Shown: positions 1 to 9,755, counted from the stretch's first letter. The stretch: DNA of 64,000 nt from Bartonella sp. WD16.2 (GCF_002022505.1 NZ_CP019781.1:992001-1056000); one strand, 5' to 3'. A program made the numbers and translations. Notes: generated from the sequence alone by a model not told the origin.

Positions 1-86
1 AATTTAAAATTTCTTTTTGAAAAATTTTTCATTCAAAATATTCTTCTCTTCTTAAACAATTTTGATATTTTTTCCTACCCTTTGTT

Positions 87-962
87 TTATGAATAAATGA
101 GATTCCATTTGTCATCAAATTGGTTATTAAACCAGGTCATTTGCCTTTTTGCATATCTTCTAGTTTGCATTTTCGCTTCTTCAATAGCATCTTTAAAGCC
201 CTTATATCCATCTAAATAAGCCATAAGTTCACGTACTCCTATAGCTTTCATCGCCGGCAGTAAAGGAGAAAGCATGAGCTTCTTCATAGCAATTACTTCT
301 TCTAACACTCCTCTTTCAACCATATGGTTAAACCGTTCATTAATCCGTTCATAAAGTAATCGACGTGGAGGAATAAGAAGAATTTTTTCTGAACAGTCTT
401 GCGCAATTAAAGATTTTGTTTTTTTCTTTTGCCACCAACTTAATTTCTTACCTGTTGATTCATAAACTTCCAAAGCACGAACAATTCGTTGTCCATCTTG
501 TGGAGCAATTTTTTCACAAAGAACAGCATCAACCTGCAACAATTCACGATAAAGACTTTCAGCTCCCTCCTTATAAAGTCGAATTCGCCACTTTTCCCGT
601 ATAACATCTGGAATAGAAGGGATTTTTGAAATTCCTTCTAAAAGCGCACGAAAATAAAGCCCTGTTCCTCCAACAAAAATAAGTTGTTTCAGCGGAAATG
701 CGCTTAAAAGCCTTTCAACATCGCTCAACCATTGCCCTACCGAATAGTTAAAAGCAGGACTTACATAACCATAAAGATAGTGTGGAATAATCAGACTATC
801 AGCTCTTGTCGGCCTTGCTGTTAAAATATTCAACACATTATAAATCTGCATCGAATCAGCATTAATAATGACGGCATTTTTTTCTTGAGCTATTTTTAAT
901 GCAAGTTCTGACTTTCCGCTTGCCGTTGGACCAGCTATCAATGTAACCATTCTTTGTGTCAT
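87..962 (-). CDS. miaA: tRNA dimethylallyltransferase MiaA
   Basis: Transfers a dimethylallyl group from DMAPP to N6 of A37 in tRNAs that read UNN codons, the first step of ms2i6A formation; cytosolic. The P-loop GPTASGKS lies near the N-terminus, followed by DSMQIY, the TARPT segment and GGTGLYF, all family hallmarks. Length is about 291 residues, slightly under the usual 300-315. The reading frame continues upstream to a TTG at 992. I prefer the ATG at 962 because an AAAAGG lies about nine bases before it and the family's conserved N-terminus begins there. It stands alone on the minus strand, with about 430 gene-free bases separating it from degP. Identity is secure; only the start is open. 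Confidence 0.95.
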   Translation of the reverse strand: MTQRMVTLIAGPTASGKSELALKIAQEKNAVIINADSMQIYNVLNILTARPTRADSLIIPHYLYGYVSPAFNYSVGQWLSDVERLLSAFPLKQLIFVGGTGLYFRALLEGISKIPSIPDVIREKWRIRLYKEGAESLYRELLQVDAVLCEKIAPQDGQRIVRALEVYESTGKKLSWWQKKKTKSLIAQDCSEKILLIPPRRLLYERINERFNHMVERGVLEEVIAMKKLMLSPLLPAMKAIGVRELMAYLDGYKGFKDAIEEAKMQTRRYAKRQMTWFNNQFDDKWNLIYS

Positions 963-992
963 GAATGGAAGCCTTTTATATACATTAATCAA

Positions 993-1421
993 TCACTTAA
1001 TTGTAATGCTCATCATTAATATTAACTCCAGTATTTACCTATGACGTTGTAAATAGAATTTCTTAAACTGTGAATACCAAAAACATTGATATTTAAATAA
1101 AGAGAAAAAGCTAATGTAACGGTATTTTTATTCTTTAAAAAGATAAAAACAAGCAATACGATAATTCTAAAATAAAATCAAAGTATTACGATTAATAGAT
1201 AAATTAAAATACTCTCTATAAAACACTCTTCTTGTACGTATGAACGTCAACCATAATAAAATACATTCCAAATAAGCTAAAAAATTAGAATTTGCATATA
1301 GATATTGTTAACATCGATGCATTACTTACAAACAATAATAATTCTTTTATATCAGTATTAAGCACAAAAGCGCCGCCTTATAAAATTATCTCTTACAAGG
1401 AAAACAAAGGTATTGAGAACA
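993..1421. other. Gene-free spacer between miaA and degP
   Basis: AT-rich stretch with stops in all frames. A short plus-strand open frame here (1292-1477) runs antisense into the end of degP and has no ribosome binding site, so I see no gene. No convincing hairpin terminator was found. Confidence 0.6.
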
Positions 1422-2918
1422 TCAATCCATTCGGATGGTTACAAATCGCAATTCTCCATCAGGACGAGCAACAATAAATAAAGCGTTTTTGCGTCCTGCT
1501 TCACGTAATTTATGAAAACGTTTTTGAGCATCATCAACTGTCGTAACTGAACTTTGATTGATATCAACTATTACTTCACCAACACAAATACGTTTTTTAT
1601 CAGCCGCACTATCTCGTGCCACGGATGTCACAACTAACCCATTAAGCTTATCAGTAATTGAATAGCGCTGGCGTAAATCAGAGTTAAGCGCCGATAATGT
1701 CATGCCCATAAACTGCATTGTAGCAGGATCTGCGCTACTTTTTTTCTTATCAGATTTTTTTGCTTTATTTTCATCTGAGTCAGTTTCAACTAAACGACCA
1801 AGTTTAACTTTTACTGTTTTTTCCTGTCCATCACGTAAAACCGTAATATTTACCACTTTCCCTACAGGACTTTCTGCTGCTAAACGCGGTAAATCACGTG
1901 CATTCTTTATTTTGGTATTCTCAAAATAAAGAATAACATCACCAACATGTAATTGGCTATTATCTACCTTTGCATGTTCGATTTTACCCGCAACTAACGC
2001 CCCAACAGCTTGGTCCAATTTCAAACTTTCTGCAATATCATCTGTTACAGGTTGAATACGAATAGCCAGCCAACCGCGTCTTACCTCCCCAAAATCACGC
2101 AATTGATTGATAATAGAAATGGCCATGTCAGATGGTATAGCAAAACCAATCCCAATCGATCCTCCAGAAGGCGAAACAATTGCTGTATTAATCCCAATCA
2201 CTTCACCATTTCTATCAAATAATGGACCTCCAGAATTTCCTCGGTTAATTGCTGCATCTGTTTGAATAAAATTATCATAAGGACCAGCATTAAGATCACG
2301 ATTACGTGCAGAAATAATTCCAACCGTTACACTACCACCAAAACCAAAAGGATTACCGATGGCCATAACCCAATCACCAATACGTACTTTTTCTGAACTA
2401 CCAAAACGTACAGCTGTTAACTTTTTGCTTCCTGGCGTTACTTGAAGTAAAGCTAAATCCGTCTTACTATCTTTTCCAAGTAATTTCGCTTTTAGCTTTG
2501 TGCCATCAGTAAAATTAACCTCAATATCATCAGCATCCACGATAACGTGGTAATTTGTAACAATAAGCCCTTTTTGAGCATCAATTACAAAACCTGATCC
2601 TAAAGAACGTACCTTCTGAAACTGACTACCCTCTTGACCATCTTTTGATGTAAAAAAATCATCAAAATATTCTTGTAGTAATGAATCTTTCGAAATAACA
2701 GGAGCAGGAGTATGTTCATCTTGTTCAGTCCCATCAACTATTTGTGTTGTAGAAATATTTACAACTGTATCTAAAAGGGTAGCAGCTAAATCAGGAACTG
2801 ATAGTGACACATCTTTTTGTAAGGTAACATTAGACCAACTTACTGATCTTAATAAAGACAAAACCATACAGATAATGATTACCGTGACAAAGCGTTTCAG
2901 TAACATATTTCTACCCAT
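1422..2918 (-). CDS. degP: Periplasmic serine endoprotease DegP/HtrA
   Basis: Periplasmic protease and chaperone that degrades misfolded envelope proteins. The N-terminus has a basic then hydrophobic stretch (about residues 5-28) that reads as a signal peptide. The trypsin-like domain carries the full catalytic triad: His in TNYHVI, Asp in KTDLALLQV and Ser in GNSGGPLF. Two PDZ domains follow, the first around residues 280-370 and the second at the C-terminus after a Lys/Ser-rich linker near 385-400. The 498 residues fit Rhizobiales Do proteases. The start may be Met1 or Met5. It lies downstream of hflKC on the same strand with about 190 bases between, a common arrangement in this group that suits a shared role in membrane protein quality control. 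Confidence 0.96.
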   Translation of the reverse strand: MGRNMLLKRFVTVIIICMVLSLLRSVSWSNVTLQKDVSLSVPDLAATLLDTVVNISTTQIVDGTEQDEHTPAPVISKDSLLQEYFDDFFTSKDGQEGSQFQKVRSLGSGFVIDAQKGLIVTNYHVIVDADDIEVNFTDGTKLKAKLLGKDSKTDLALLQVTPGSKKLTAVRFGSSEKVRIGDWVMAIGNPFGFGGSVTVGIISARNRDLNAGPYDNFIQTDAAINRGNSGGPLFDRNGEVIGINTAIVSPSGGSIGIGFAIPSDMAISIINQLRDFGEVRRGWLAIRIQPVTDDIAESLKLDQAVGALVAGKIEHAKVDNSQLHVGDVILYFENTKIKNARDLPRLAAESPVGKVVNITVLRDGQEKTVKVKLGRLVETDSDENKAKKSDKKKSSADPATMQFMGMTLSALNSDLRQRYSITDKLNGLVVTSVARDSAADKKRICVGEVIVDINQSSVTTVDDAQKRFHKLREAGRKNALFIVARPDGELRFVTIRMD

Positions 2919-3107
2919 AATATGTGTTCGCTCAATGCTGAAACAAGCATTACCAAATTCTTTTCTGCAAAATAAACATGTCCGTTACAATACCATACAG
3001 ACTTCATCACAAAAAAAGTAGCCATACATTAAGCTTTTAATGAAAAAGCAAAATCTATAGCTGTGACCTATTCCTTCATTTTAGATTATCAGTTTTATTA
3101 TCCCATA

Positions 3108-4001
3108 TCAACCATTAGTGCTAATATTCGATTTCGTTTGCGGTAAATTGCGGAAATAGAAAAAGAAATCTTCTTTTGGTGAAATCACCATTGAGGTTTG
3201 CTCCAAATTTTTATACTGCTCCATCGCCAACCAAAAGTCGTAAAATGATGGATTAGTTTTTCTGGCATTTAATAAAAGACGAATACTTTCAGCCTGCCCC
3301 TCACCACGTGTAATTTCAGCATCACGTTTTGCTGCTGCTACAATTTCTTCATATTCACGATTAGCTTCTGCCACAATACGATCTCTTTCTTGTTGACCAC
3401 GAGCACGAATATTTTCCGCAGCTGCTTCACGTTCAGCCGCCATTTGCCGATATACATCTTCAGAAACAGCATCAGTTAAATCGGTTTTACGAATACGTAC
3501 ATCAACAATGGTAATACCCAATGAACCTGCATCCACAGAAAATTGTCGTTGTACTTCAGCCATCATCGCTCCACGCTCATCCGATAAAGCTGCTTTGAAT
3601 TCTCGTTTACCGTAAACAGCGCGCAAAGCATCAATAAAACGTGGTGCAAGATTTTCACGCGCAGCAATCTGTGGCCGACCCGATGCAATGCGTTGTAAAA
3701 ACAATTTAGGGTCTGTAATGCAATAGATAAAGAATGCATCTACTTCATAATAGGCACCACCACGAACTTGCACAGATTGTGTAGGCAAATCATAACGCAA
3801 TAGTCGGTTATCAATAATAACTGTCTGATCCAAAAAAGGGACCTTAAAATAAATACCAGGATCAGACTCTACTTTAACGATCTGTCCAAAGCGCTTAATT
3901 GCCATCTGCTGACGAGGATAAACAATAAAAATAGATGCCCATAAAGTAACCAGAGCAAATACTATAACAGCTAAAACAAAAAAGAAACGAGATTGCTGCA
4001 T
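3108..4001 (-). CDS. hflC: FtsH protease modulator HflC
   Basis: Partner of HflK in the inner-membrane HflKC complex, which surrounds FtsH and restrains its proteolysis of membrane proteins. One N-terminal transmembrane segment (about residues 7-27) is followed by an SPFH/prohibitin domain beginning RQQMAIKRFGQ and a charged Ala/Glu-rich coiled coil (about 185-240) containing EREAAAENIRARGQQERDRI. It starts two bases after the hflK stop; its ribosome binding site GGAGG lies inside the last codons of hflK, so the two are translationally coupled. At 297 residues it has normal family length. Confidence 0.96.
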   Translation of the reverse strand: MQQSRFFFVLAVIVFALVTLWASIFIVYPRQQMAIKRFGQIVKVESDPGIYFKVPFLDQTVIIDNRLLRYDLPTQSVQVRGGAYYEVDAFFIYCITDPKLFLQRIASGRPQIAARENLAPRFIDALRAVYGKREFKAALSDERGAMMAEVQRQFSVDAGSLGITIVDVRIRKTDLTDAVSEDVYRQMAAEREAAAENIRARGQQERDRIVAEANREYEEIVAAAKRDAEITRGEGQAESIRLLLNARKTNPSFYDFWLAMEQYKNLEQTSMVISPKEDFFFYFRNLPQTKSNISTNG

Positions 4002-4003
4002 AA

Positions 4004-5146
4004 TTAACGCCCTCCAGAAACACTAGACCCCAATAATAATGAGGAATGTGTCGATGTTGTCGCTGTTTTTTCTGATGAATTACGTAACAATTCATTCAGT
4101 GGTAAATAAGGTATTACTGGAGAATCTGTTTGATTCAAAACTAATTTATTAGGTGAAGAAAGAATACGCCCCATTGTTTCCATATAAAAACGGTAGCGAA
4201 CAGCCTCTGGCGCAATTGCAGCCTCACGAGCTATAGCCTGAAAACGTTTAGCACGCCCTGTTGCTTCTTCAATCATCCGTGCTTTTTCACCTTTTGCAAT
4301 TTCTCGTGTGCGTGAAGCTTCACCATTGGCTAAACCAATCTTAGTGAAACGCACACGATTACCCTCCTCAATCATCCTCCCACGTTCCTGCTCTGCTTGT
4401 TGGACAGAATTAAACGCAGCAGCAACTTTAGTAGGAGGAGCAGCCTCACTAATTGATACACGGTTTATTTCAACACCAAGTTGGTATTTATTTGCAGTTA
4501 ACTGAATAATCTTTTTGACATCATTAGCCACTTCCTCTTTTTTATTGCGTAAAACATCATCAACAGGGCGTGAACCAATCACTTCACGCATTGCACTTTC
4601 AGCAACCTGACGCACTGTCCCTTCTTGATCATTCACATTAAACAAAAATTGGCTAGGATTTGAAATCCGATAATATACAGAAAAATTTACATTAACAATA
4701 TTCTGATCGCTTGAAAGCATCAAACCTTCACTCTGTTGTGCCTGATTAGATTGATTACCAATTGCGATTGTTTTTTCCGTTAGAGGTACTTTCATATAGG
4801 TTTCAATTGGCCAAAAATGAAAATGCAAACCATCACCAACAATGCCTGCTTTAGGAACACCAAAGCGCAACTCTACTGCCTGTTCATTTTGCTGCACAAT
4901 ATAAATAGACTGGAATAGCCAAAAAAGAATAGCAAGCAAAAATAACACAATGAAAATACCACTCTCACCAAACTGTTTAAGCTGATACTGCCCTTTACGC
5001 AAAATATCATCAATATTAGAGCCATTATCACTGCCATTATTGCCACCAGAACCAAAAGGATTCTTAGGTGGTAATTTTTTATCACCACCAAGTTTATTTC
5101 TATCGCCACTCCATGGGCCACTGCCATTTTGATTTGTCCAGGGCAT
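4004..5146 (-). CDS. hflK: FtsH protease modulator HflK
   Basis: Membrane-anchored SPFH protein that forms a complex with HflC and modulates FtsH. The N-terminal cytoplasmic tail is Gly/Asn-rich (GSGGNNGSDNGSN), as is typical of HflK. A transmembrane helix follows around residues 55-80 (IVLFLLAILFWLFQSIYIV), then the SPFH domain starting at VQQNEQAVELRFG, and a coiled coil. An upstream extension of the frame to 5200 is unlikely: AAAGAGG sits five bases before the ATG encoding MPWTNQNG, giving about 380 residues. It is the first gene of the hflK-hflC pair. Confidence 0.95.
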   Translation of the reverse strand: MPWTNQNGSGPWSGDRNKLGGDKKLPPKNPFGSGGNNGSDNGSNIDDILRKGQYQLKQFGESGIFIVLFLLAILFWLFQSIYIVQQNEQAVELRFGVPKAGIVGDGLHFHFWPIETYMKVPLTEKTIAIGNQSNQAQQSEGLMLSSDQNIVNVNFSVYYRISNPSQFLFNVNDQEGTVRQVAESAMREVIGSRPVDDVLRNKKEEVANDVKKIIQLTANKYQLGVEINRVSISEAAPPTKVAAAFNSVQQAEQERGRMIEEGNRVRFTKIGLANGEASRTREIAKGEKARMIEEATGRAKRFQAIAREAAIAPEAVRYRFYMETMGRILSSPNKLVLNQTDSPVIPYLPLNELLRNSSEKTATTSTHSSLLLGSSVSGGR

Positions 5147-5267
5147 CATTACCTCTTTAACTAGTGCTATGAATCGAAACCAACCATTTTTAAAACTCAA
5201 TTACTGACTTTATAGAAGGTCTATAACCTGTTTACAATCAATTGATAAATTCTTTCAATTTAAATGA

Positions 5268-5777
5268 CTATTGCCGTTCATAAATTACAAAACGCGTCGG
5301 ATAATTGTCTTTATCTCCTTGTGGAATATATTGTGTTTCAATAATAGTCCACTTTTCTTTATCAAAAATGGGAAAAAAACTATCACCTTCAATAGACGCA
5401 AAAATTTCTGTTAAGAATATTTTACGAGCAATCATTAATCCTTGTTGAAAAATTTCACCACCCCCAATAATAAAAACTGCATCTGCACCATTTTGAATAG
5501 CCACCTCTTGCGCTATATCACAAGCTTGAGACAAAGAATGAGCGACAACAGCACCCTCAGCTGCAAAAGTACGATTGCGAGTAATTACAATATTCGTGCG
5601 CTCTGGTAAGGGGCGTCCAAGAGAATTCCAAGTTTTGCGCCCCATAATAATGGGCTTACCCAAAGTTAAAGCCTTAAAACGCTGCAAATCTGTTGATAAA
5701 CGCCAAGGCATTGTGCCGTCACAACCGATAACACCATTTTGAGCAACAGCTGCAATTAAATAAATTGGAAGTTTCAT
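5268..5777 (-). CDS. folA: Dihydrofolate reductase
   Basis: Reduces dihydrofolate to tetrahydrofolate with NADPH, regenerating the cofactor consumed by the adjacent ThyA. The 169-residue protein shows the DHFR signature: [20 protein letters not shown] at the N-terminus, the catalytic acidic residue in the helix [29 protein letters not shown] for NADPH binding, and [10 protein letters not shown]. Its ATG overlaps the thyA stop by four bases (ATGA), so thyA and folA form a translationally coupled operon that couples dTMP synthesis to folate recycling. DHFR is the trimethoprim target; I saw no obvious alteration of the active site. Confidence 0.97.
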   Translation of the reverse strand: MKLPIYLIAAVAQNGVIGCDGTMPWRLSTDLQRFKALTLGKPIIMGRKTWNSLGRPLPERTNIVITRNRTFAAEGAVVAHSLSQACDIAQEVAIQNGADAVFIIGGGEIFQQGLMIARKIFLTEIFASIEGDSFFPIFDKEKWTIIETQYIPQGDKDNYPTRFVIYERQ

Positions 5778-6568
5778 ACTGCTACCGGCGCCTTGATATG
5801 AGGCTGAGCTTCATAATTAAGCAAATTAAAATCTTCAAATTTAAAAGAAAAAAGATCTGTTACTTCTGGATTTACGAACATCACAGGTAAAGTACCCGGT
5901 GTACGGGATAATTGCTGTTCTGCCTGTTCAAAATGGTTAGCATAAAGGTGAGCATCACCAAGAGTGTGAATAAAATCACCCACTTTCAATCCAGTAACTT
6001 GAGCAATCATCATCGTTAATAATGCATAAGAAGCAATGTTAAATGGGACTCCCAAAAAAATATCTGCTGAACGCTGATAAAGTTGGCATGATAATTTGCC
6101 ATCAGAAACATAAAATTGGAATAAACAATGGCAAGGCGGTAAAGCCATTTCCTCTATCAATGCAGGATTCCATGCTGATACAATCAAACGACGCGAAACA
6201 GGATTTGTGTTAATCATATCCAAAAGATTGCTTAGTTGATCAATATAACGCCCATCAGGTGCAGGCCAAGAACGCCACTGAAAACCATAAACAGGACCAA
6301 GATTTCCTTCTTTATCAGCCCACTCATCCCAAATAGATACGCCATGTTCCTTTAGCCACGCAATATTTGTGTCACCTTTAAGAAACCACAAAAGTTCATA
6401 AATAATTGAACGCAAATGCAACTTTTTTGTTGTTAAAAGTGGAAATCCTGCTTGCAAATTAAATCGCATTTGATATCCAAAAATCGATCGTGTCCCCACA
6501 CCTGTCCTATCTGAACGATCAACACCGTTGCTTAAAACATGGGATAGAAGATCAAGATAAACTTTCAT
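5774..6568 (-). CDS. thyA: Thymidylate synthase
   Basis: Methylates dUMP to dTMP using methylene-tetrahydrofolate. Starting at the ATG for [12 protein letters not shown] the protein has 264 residues, the classical ThyA length; the frame upstream reaches a TTG at 6616 but that extension is not family-like. Visible motifs are [36 protein letters not shown], the nucleophile Cys in [30 protein letters not shown], and the C-terminal HPxIKAPVAV-type tail that closes on the active site. No strong ribosome binding site is seen before 6568. It is coupled to folA by a four-base overlap. Confidence 0.96.
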   Translation of the reverse strand: MKVYLDLLSHVLSNGVDRSDRTGVGTRSIFGYQMRFNLQAGFPLLTTKKLHLRSIIYELLWFLKGDTNIAWLKEHGVSIWDEWADKEGNLGPVYGFQWRSWPAPDGRYIDQLSNLLDMINTNPVSRRLIVSAWNPALIEEMALPPCHCLFQFYVSDGKLSCQLYQRSADIFLGVPFNIASYALLTMMIAQVTGLKVGDFIHTLGDAHLYANHFEQAEQQLSRTPGTLPVMFVNPEVTDLFSFKFEDFNLLNYEAQPHIKAPVAV

Positions 6569-6754
6569 AAAAGTATTATGACTGATTCCATCTATTACGG
6601 GAAATTGAAATTTCAAAATTCATAAAAACACAATTCAAATAAACCAAAAAGCACCTTTCACAGAAAATTATTGTTATGCGATTTAAATTTTGATGACGCA
6701 AAAAATAAAATATTGTAGAAGGAAGCAAGCCAATTGAAATTCAAGAGGGATAAT

Positions 6755-8062
6755 ATGGAAAATAATGGAACTTTAGCAACACATGATACAAAAAAGCGTA
6801 TCATGTCTATCGTATCTAGTGCATCAGGTAATCTTGTAGAATGGTATGACTTTTATGTTTACTCCTTTACATCCATCTACTTCGCGTCGCAATTTTTTCC
6901 CTCAGATGGTGATGTTGTTGCTCAACTCTTAAAAGCTGCCGCAGTCTTTTTTATTGGTTTTCTTATGCGCCCAATTGGTGGATGGCTTTTTGGTTATATC
7001 GCTGATCGTTATGGCCGTAAACGTTCAATGCTTATTTCTGTTTTTATGATGTGTGGAGGTTCATTCTTAATCGCTATACTTCCTACCTACGAAACTATCG
7101 GAGTAACAGCAGCAGTTTTTCTTCTACTACTTCGTATGCTTCAAGGACTTTCTGTTGGCGGTGAATACGGCACAACAGCAACTTATATGAGTGAAGTTGC
7201 TCTTAAAAATCATCGAGGTTTCTTTAGTTCTTTCCAATATACTACACTGATTGGTGGGCAGCTTTTAGCTAGTCTTGTTATATTCATTCTAGCACTTTAC
7301 CTTACAGAAGATCAGTTAAAAGCATGGGGTTGGCGTATTCCATTTGCCATTGGTGGATTAGCAGCGATTGTTGCGATTTTTTTACGTCGTACTCTCCATG
7401 AGACAACCACTGAAGAAAGTCGTTCTAAAAAACAAGCAGGTAGCCTTATGGAGCTTCTGTGTAACCATCGAAAAGCTTTTTTTCTGGTTATTGGTTTTAC
7501 AGCTGGAGGCTCGCTCACATTTTATACCTATACAACTTATATGCAAAAGTATTTGATCACTACCAGCGGATTTGACAAACATACAGCTACAACTATAATG
7601 ACGATAGCTCTTTTTATCTTCATGTTATTCCAGCCAGCATTTGGTGCTTTAGCTGACAAAATTGGAACAAAAGCTTCACTCTTTATGTGGAGTCTTTTAT
7701 CTATCATCTTTACAATTCCCGGACTTAAAATAATTGGTAACACCAACAATATGTGGATTGCCTTATCAATCATTATTGGAATGCTGTGCATTCTAAGCTT
7801 CTACACATCTATTTCTGGTATTATAAAAGCAGACATGTTCCCCTCTTCAGTTCGTGCAATAGGAGTTGGTTTATCTTATGCTATTGCTAACGCGCTATTT
7901 GGTGGTTCTGCTGAATCTGTAGCACTTGGATTAAAAGATATTGGATATGAATCTGTCTTCTATTTTTATATAACCGGTATGATGATAATTGCATTCATAG
8001 CAATTATCTTGATGCCAGATCCTCGAAAAAATGGATATCTTCAAAAAGATGAAACTCATTAA
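6755..8062 (+). CDS. kgtP: 2-Oxoglutarate:H+ symporter, MHS family (KgtP-like)
   Basis: Predicted inner-membrane major facilitator of the metabolite:H+ symporter family, importing 2-oxoglutarate or a related dicarboxylate. From memory it follows E. coli KgtP closely along its length: SGNLVEWYDFYVYSF, GFLMRPIGGWLFGYIADRYGRK (the MFS loop 2-3 motif), LQGLSVGGEYGTTATYMSE, FTAGGSLTFYTYTTYMQKYL and SFYTSISGIIKADMFP. About twelve hydrophobic segments are visible. The start is the ATG at 6755 with AGAGGGA four bases upstream; a TTG at 6734 is the longer alternative. It is a single gene closed by a strong terminator. The substrate is inferred from homology only. Confidence 0.88.
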   Translation: MENNGTLATHDTKKRIMSIVSSASGNLVEWYDFYVYSFTSIYFASQFFPSDGDVVAQLLKAAAVFFIGFLMRPIGGWLFGYIADRYGRKRSMLISVFMMCGGSFLIAILPTYETIGVTAAVFLLLLRMLQGLSVGGEYGTTATYMSEVALKNHRGFFSSFQYTTLIGGQLLASLVIFILALYLTEDQLKAWGWRIPFAIGGLAAIVAIFLRRTLHETTTEESRSKKQAGSLMELLCNHRKAFFLVIGFTAGGSLTFYTYTTYMQKYLITTSGFDKHTATTIMTIALFIFMLFQPAFGALADKIGTKASLFMWSLLSIIFTIPGLKIIGNTNNMWIALSIIIGMLCILSFYTSISGIIKADMFPSSVRAIGVGLSYAIANALFGGSAESVALGLKDIGYESVFYFYITGMMIIAFIAIILMPDPRKNGYLQKDETH

Positions 8063-8085
8063 ACTTTGCATTAAAAAACAATTTT

Positions 8086-8115
8086 AAAAGCCCGAGAAAA
8101 TCGGGCTTTTTTTGA
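8086..8115 (+). terminator. Rho-independent terminator of kgtP
   Basis: Stem AAAAGCCCGA (8086-8095) pairs with TCGGGCTTTT (8101-8110) around the loop GAAAA, followed by a run of T. It lies 24 bases after the kgtP stop. Confidence 0.93.
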
Positions 8116-8544
8116 TTGTTCTATAAAAACTTGACATTAAAATTTTATCAAGTGCATTTGCTTTTTTAGTAATTACAATAAAAAGCTGTATAATTCTTTA
8201 TGATTTCCCAATATCACATCACCATTTCTGAAATAGTCACTCCAGTGCTTTATTTTTATCATCCAATAAGTTTTGAATTCACTTTACATTTTCTTCGATC
8301 CAGTAGCAAACAATCACATTTAATTACCTATAGGTAAAATTAAGTGATATCTAAGTCATTCTTTAGTTTACCTTATCAAAATCGTTTTATATAAATTACC
8401 CTACTAAATTATGTGTCATTTCATAAATAAAACCAAAAATGAACAATTACACTTTACAATCACATTATAAAACCTTGAACTCATTAATAATGAAAAGATT
8501 CAAAATATTAACAATTCCCCCTTTCCAAAAAGCTGTTCTTCATC
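8116..8544. other. Gene-free spacer before tmRNA
   Basis: AT-rich with no plausible coding frame. A TTGACA at 8131-8136 lacks a good -10 at the right distance, so I do not call a promoter there. Confidence 0.55.
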
Positions 8545-8875
8545 TACATTTAAAGAGCTGGTTTTCCAGCTATGGTAATAAATGGACAATGGAATAAACC
8601 CATTGGACCCGGGGGCGGTACCCGGCGCCTCCACCAAAATATAATTAACAGAGTTATATTTTGGTGGGGGCGAAATAGGATCGACAAGGGTGTAAAGATT
8701 GCTCTTTTACTCGGTATTGTACCACCGTCATCGGACTAAATTAGTAGTTGCAAACGACAACTATGCGGAAGTACGTCTCGCTGCTTAACGCAGTGCGAAA
8801 GCTTCAAATTAAGTCTTAAACCGTCGCAGGTTTAAGCGGGGTTCGGAGGCACCTGGCAACAGAAGCCTTCACTTT
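8545..8875 (+). ncRNA. ssrA: Circularly permuted two-piece tmRNA
   Basis: Rescues stalled ribosomes and tags nascent chains for proteolysis. The gene has the alphaproteobacterial permuted order: the acceptor piece comes first and ends CGCCTCCACCA at 8636, then an excised AT-rich spacer, then the coding piece starting GGGGGCG at 8666. GGGGGCG and CGCCTCC form the seven-pair acceptor stem (one G-U). The resume frame begins at 8750 and encodes ANDNYAEVRLAA before TAA at 8786-8788. A hairpin AGCTGG-TTTT-CCAGCT near 8556-8571 belongs to the 5' part of the acceptor piece. Outer ends are estimates. sspB, whose product delivers tagged proteins to ClpXP, follows directly. Confidence 0.95.
8750..8788 (+). 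other. tmRNA proteolysis tag reading frame
   Basis: Twelve sense codons plus TAA inside ssrA encode ANDNYAEVRLAA. The C-terminal LAA is the ClpX degron, and the N-terminal AND-Y part is the region bound by SspB-type adaptors. I read it directly by translating from the GCA after TAGTAGTT. Confidence 0.93.
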
Positions 8876-9015
8876 TTAAGTATTTATTTTGATCGACTAG
8901 ATACGAATTGTTATAAAATGCATGGTAGAAAAAATATTGCTAGTTTAAAGAAATATTTCATTGCACTATGTTATTTGCGCTTCAATAACTGCATAAATTA
9001 AAAGGATAAACTTTA

Positions 9016-9564
9016 ATGGCTCAAGATCAAATCCGTTACGATATTCTCGTTCAGGATGCGCTTCGTGGAGTTATCCGCAAAGTTTTGCTAGAAGTCGCTA
9101 AAGCAGGTCTCCCGGGTAATCATCACTTTTTTATTACCTTTTCAACAAAAGCACCAGCAGTAAAAATTTCTTCTCGACTCAAAAGCCGCTATCCCGATCA
9201 AATGACAATCGTATTGCAACATCAATTTAGAGACTTGAATGTATCAGAAACTGCTTTTGAAGTCACTTTATCCTTTGGAGAAATTACTGAAAAATTAATT
9301 ATTCCTTTTGCTTCCATTCAAGTTTTTTATGACCCTATAGCAGCATTTGAAGCAGCATTTGATTTGCCCGCTAATCTTACCTCTGAAGAAAATGAAAATC
9401 CAGAAGGTGCTCCACATGCACCTGATATTTCTTTAAGCAAACAAAAAACAGAAAATGAGCTTATAAAAACACAGAATCTCAAAGTAGATAAAAAACCTTC
9501 AAACAATGATACCAAACAAAGTGCTGATGTTGTTTCTTTAGATTCTTTTCGAAAAAATAAATGA
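9016..9564 (+). CDS. sspB: ClpXP adaptor protein SspB (alpha type)
   Basis: Binds the ssrA tag and tethers tagged substrates to ClpXP. The N-terminal two-thirds (MAQDQIRYDILVQDALRGVIRKVL, then FFITFSTKAPAV and MTIVLQHQFRDL) match the SspB beta-barrel fold of alphaproteobacteria (DUF2457/SspB-alpha). The rest is a polar low-complexity linker ending in DVVSLDSFRKNK, consistent with the short ClpX-binding tail of SspB proteins. It has 182 residues, and an AAAGGA lies about nine bases before the ATG. It sits about 140 bases after the tmRNA gene that supplies the tag it recognises. Its stop overlaps an upstream ATG of the next frame (ATGA). Confidence 0.93.
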   Translation: MAQDQIRYDILVQDALRGVIRKVLLEVAKAGLPGNHHFFITFSTKAPAVKISSRLKSRYPDQMTIVLQHQFRDLNVSETAFEVTLSFGEITEKLIIPFASIQVFYDPIAAFEAAFDLPANLTSEENENPEGAPHAPDISLSKQKTENELIKTQNLKVDKKPSNNDTKQSADVVSLDSFRKNK

Positions 9565-9572
9565 ACCTATCT

Positions 9573-9755
9573 ATGACTAAAGTGATTAACCTTCGCCAAT
9601 TTCGAAAACAGCAGAAACGTATTGAGCAAACTACTCATGCAGAGGAAAACCGTTATCGTTTTGGGCGAACAAAACTTGAGAAAATTTTTGATAAAAAAGA
9701 ACTTTTAAAAGCTCAAAAATTTCTCGATCAAAATCGTCTATCTAACAATGAATGA
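9573..9755 (+). CDS. DUF4169 family small protein
   Basis: A basic 60-residue protein, MTKVINLRQFRKQQKR..., matching the DUF4169 pattern (an NLR start, a charged helix, then RYRFGRTKLEK and a final LDQNRL). Its function is unknown. The frame also has an ATG at 9561 that overlaps the sspB stop by four bases (ATGA), so it is probably translated by coupling to sspB; I chose 9573 because the family begins there. The location suggests co-expression with the ClpXP adaptor, but that is context only. Confidence 0.8.
   Translation: MTKVINLRQFRKQQKRIEQTTHAEENRYRFGRTKLEKIFDKKELLKAQKFLDQNRLSNNE

Noticed and set aside
1292..1477. Plus-strand ORF of 61 aa overlapping the degP 3' end
   Set aside because: Antisense to degP for its second half, no ribosome binding site, no family resemblance.
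8131..8136. TTGACA as a promoter for tmRNA
   Set aside because: No acceptable -10 at 16-18 bases and it lies about 400 bases upstream of the RNA.
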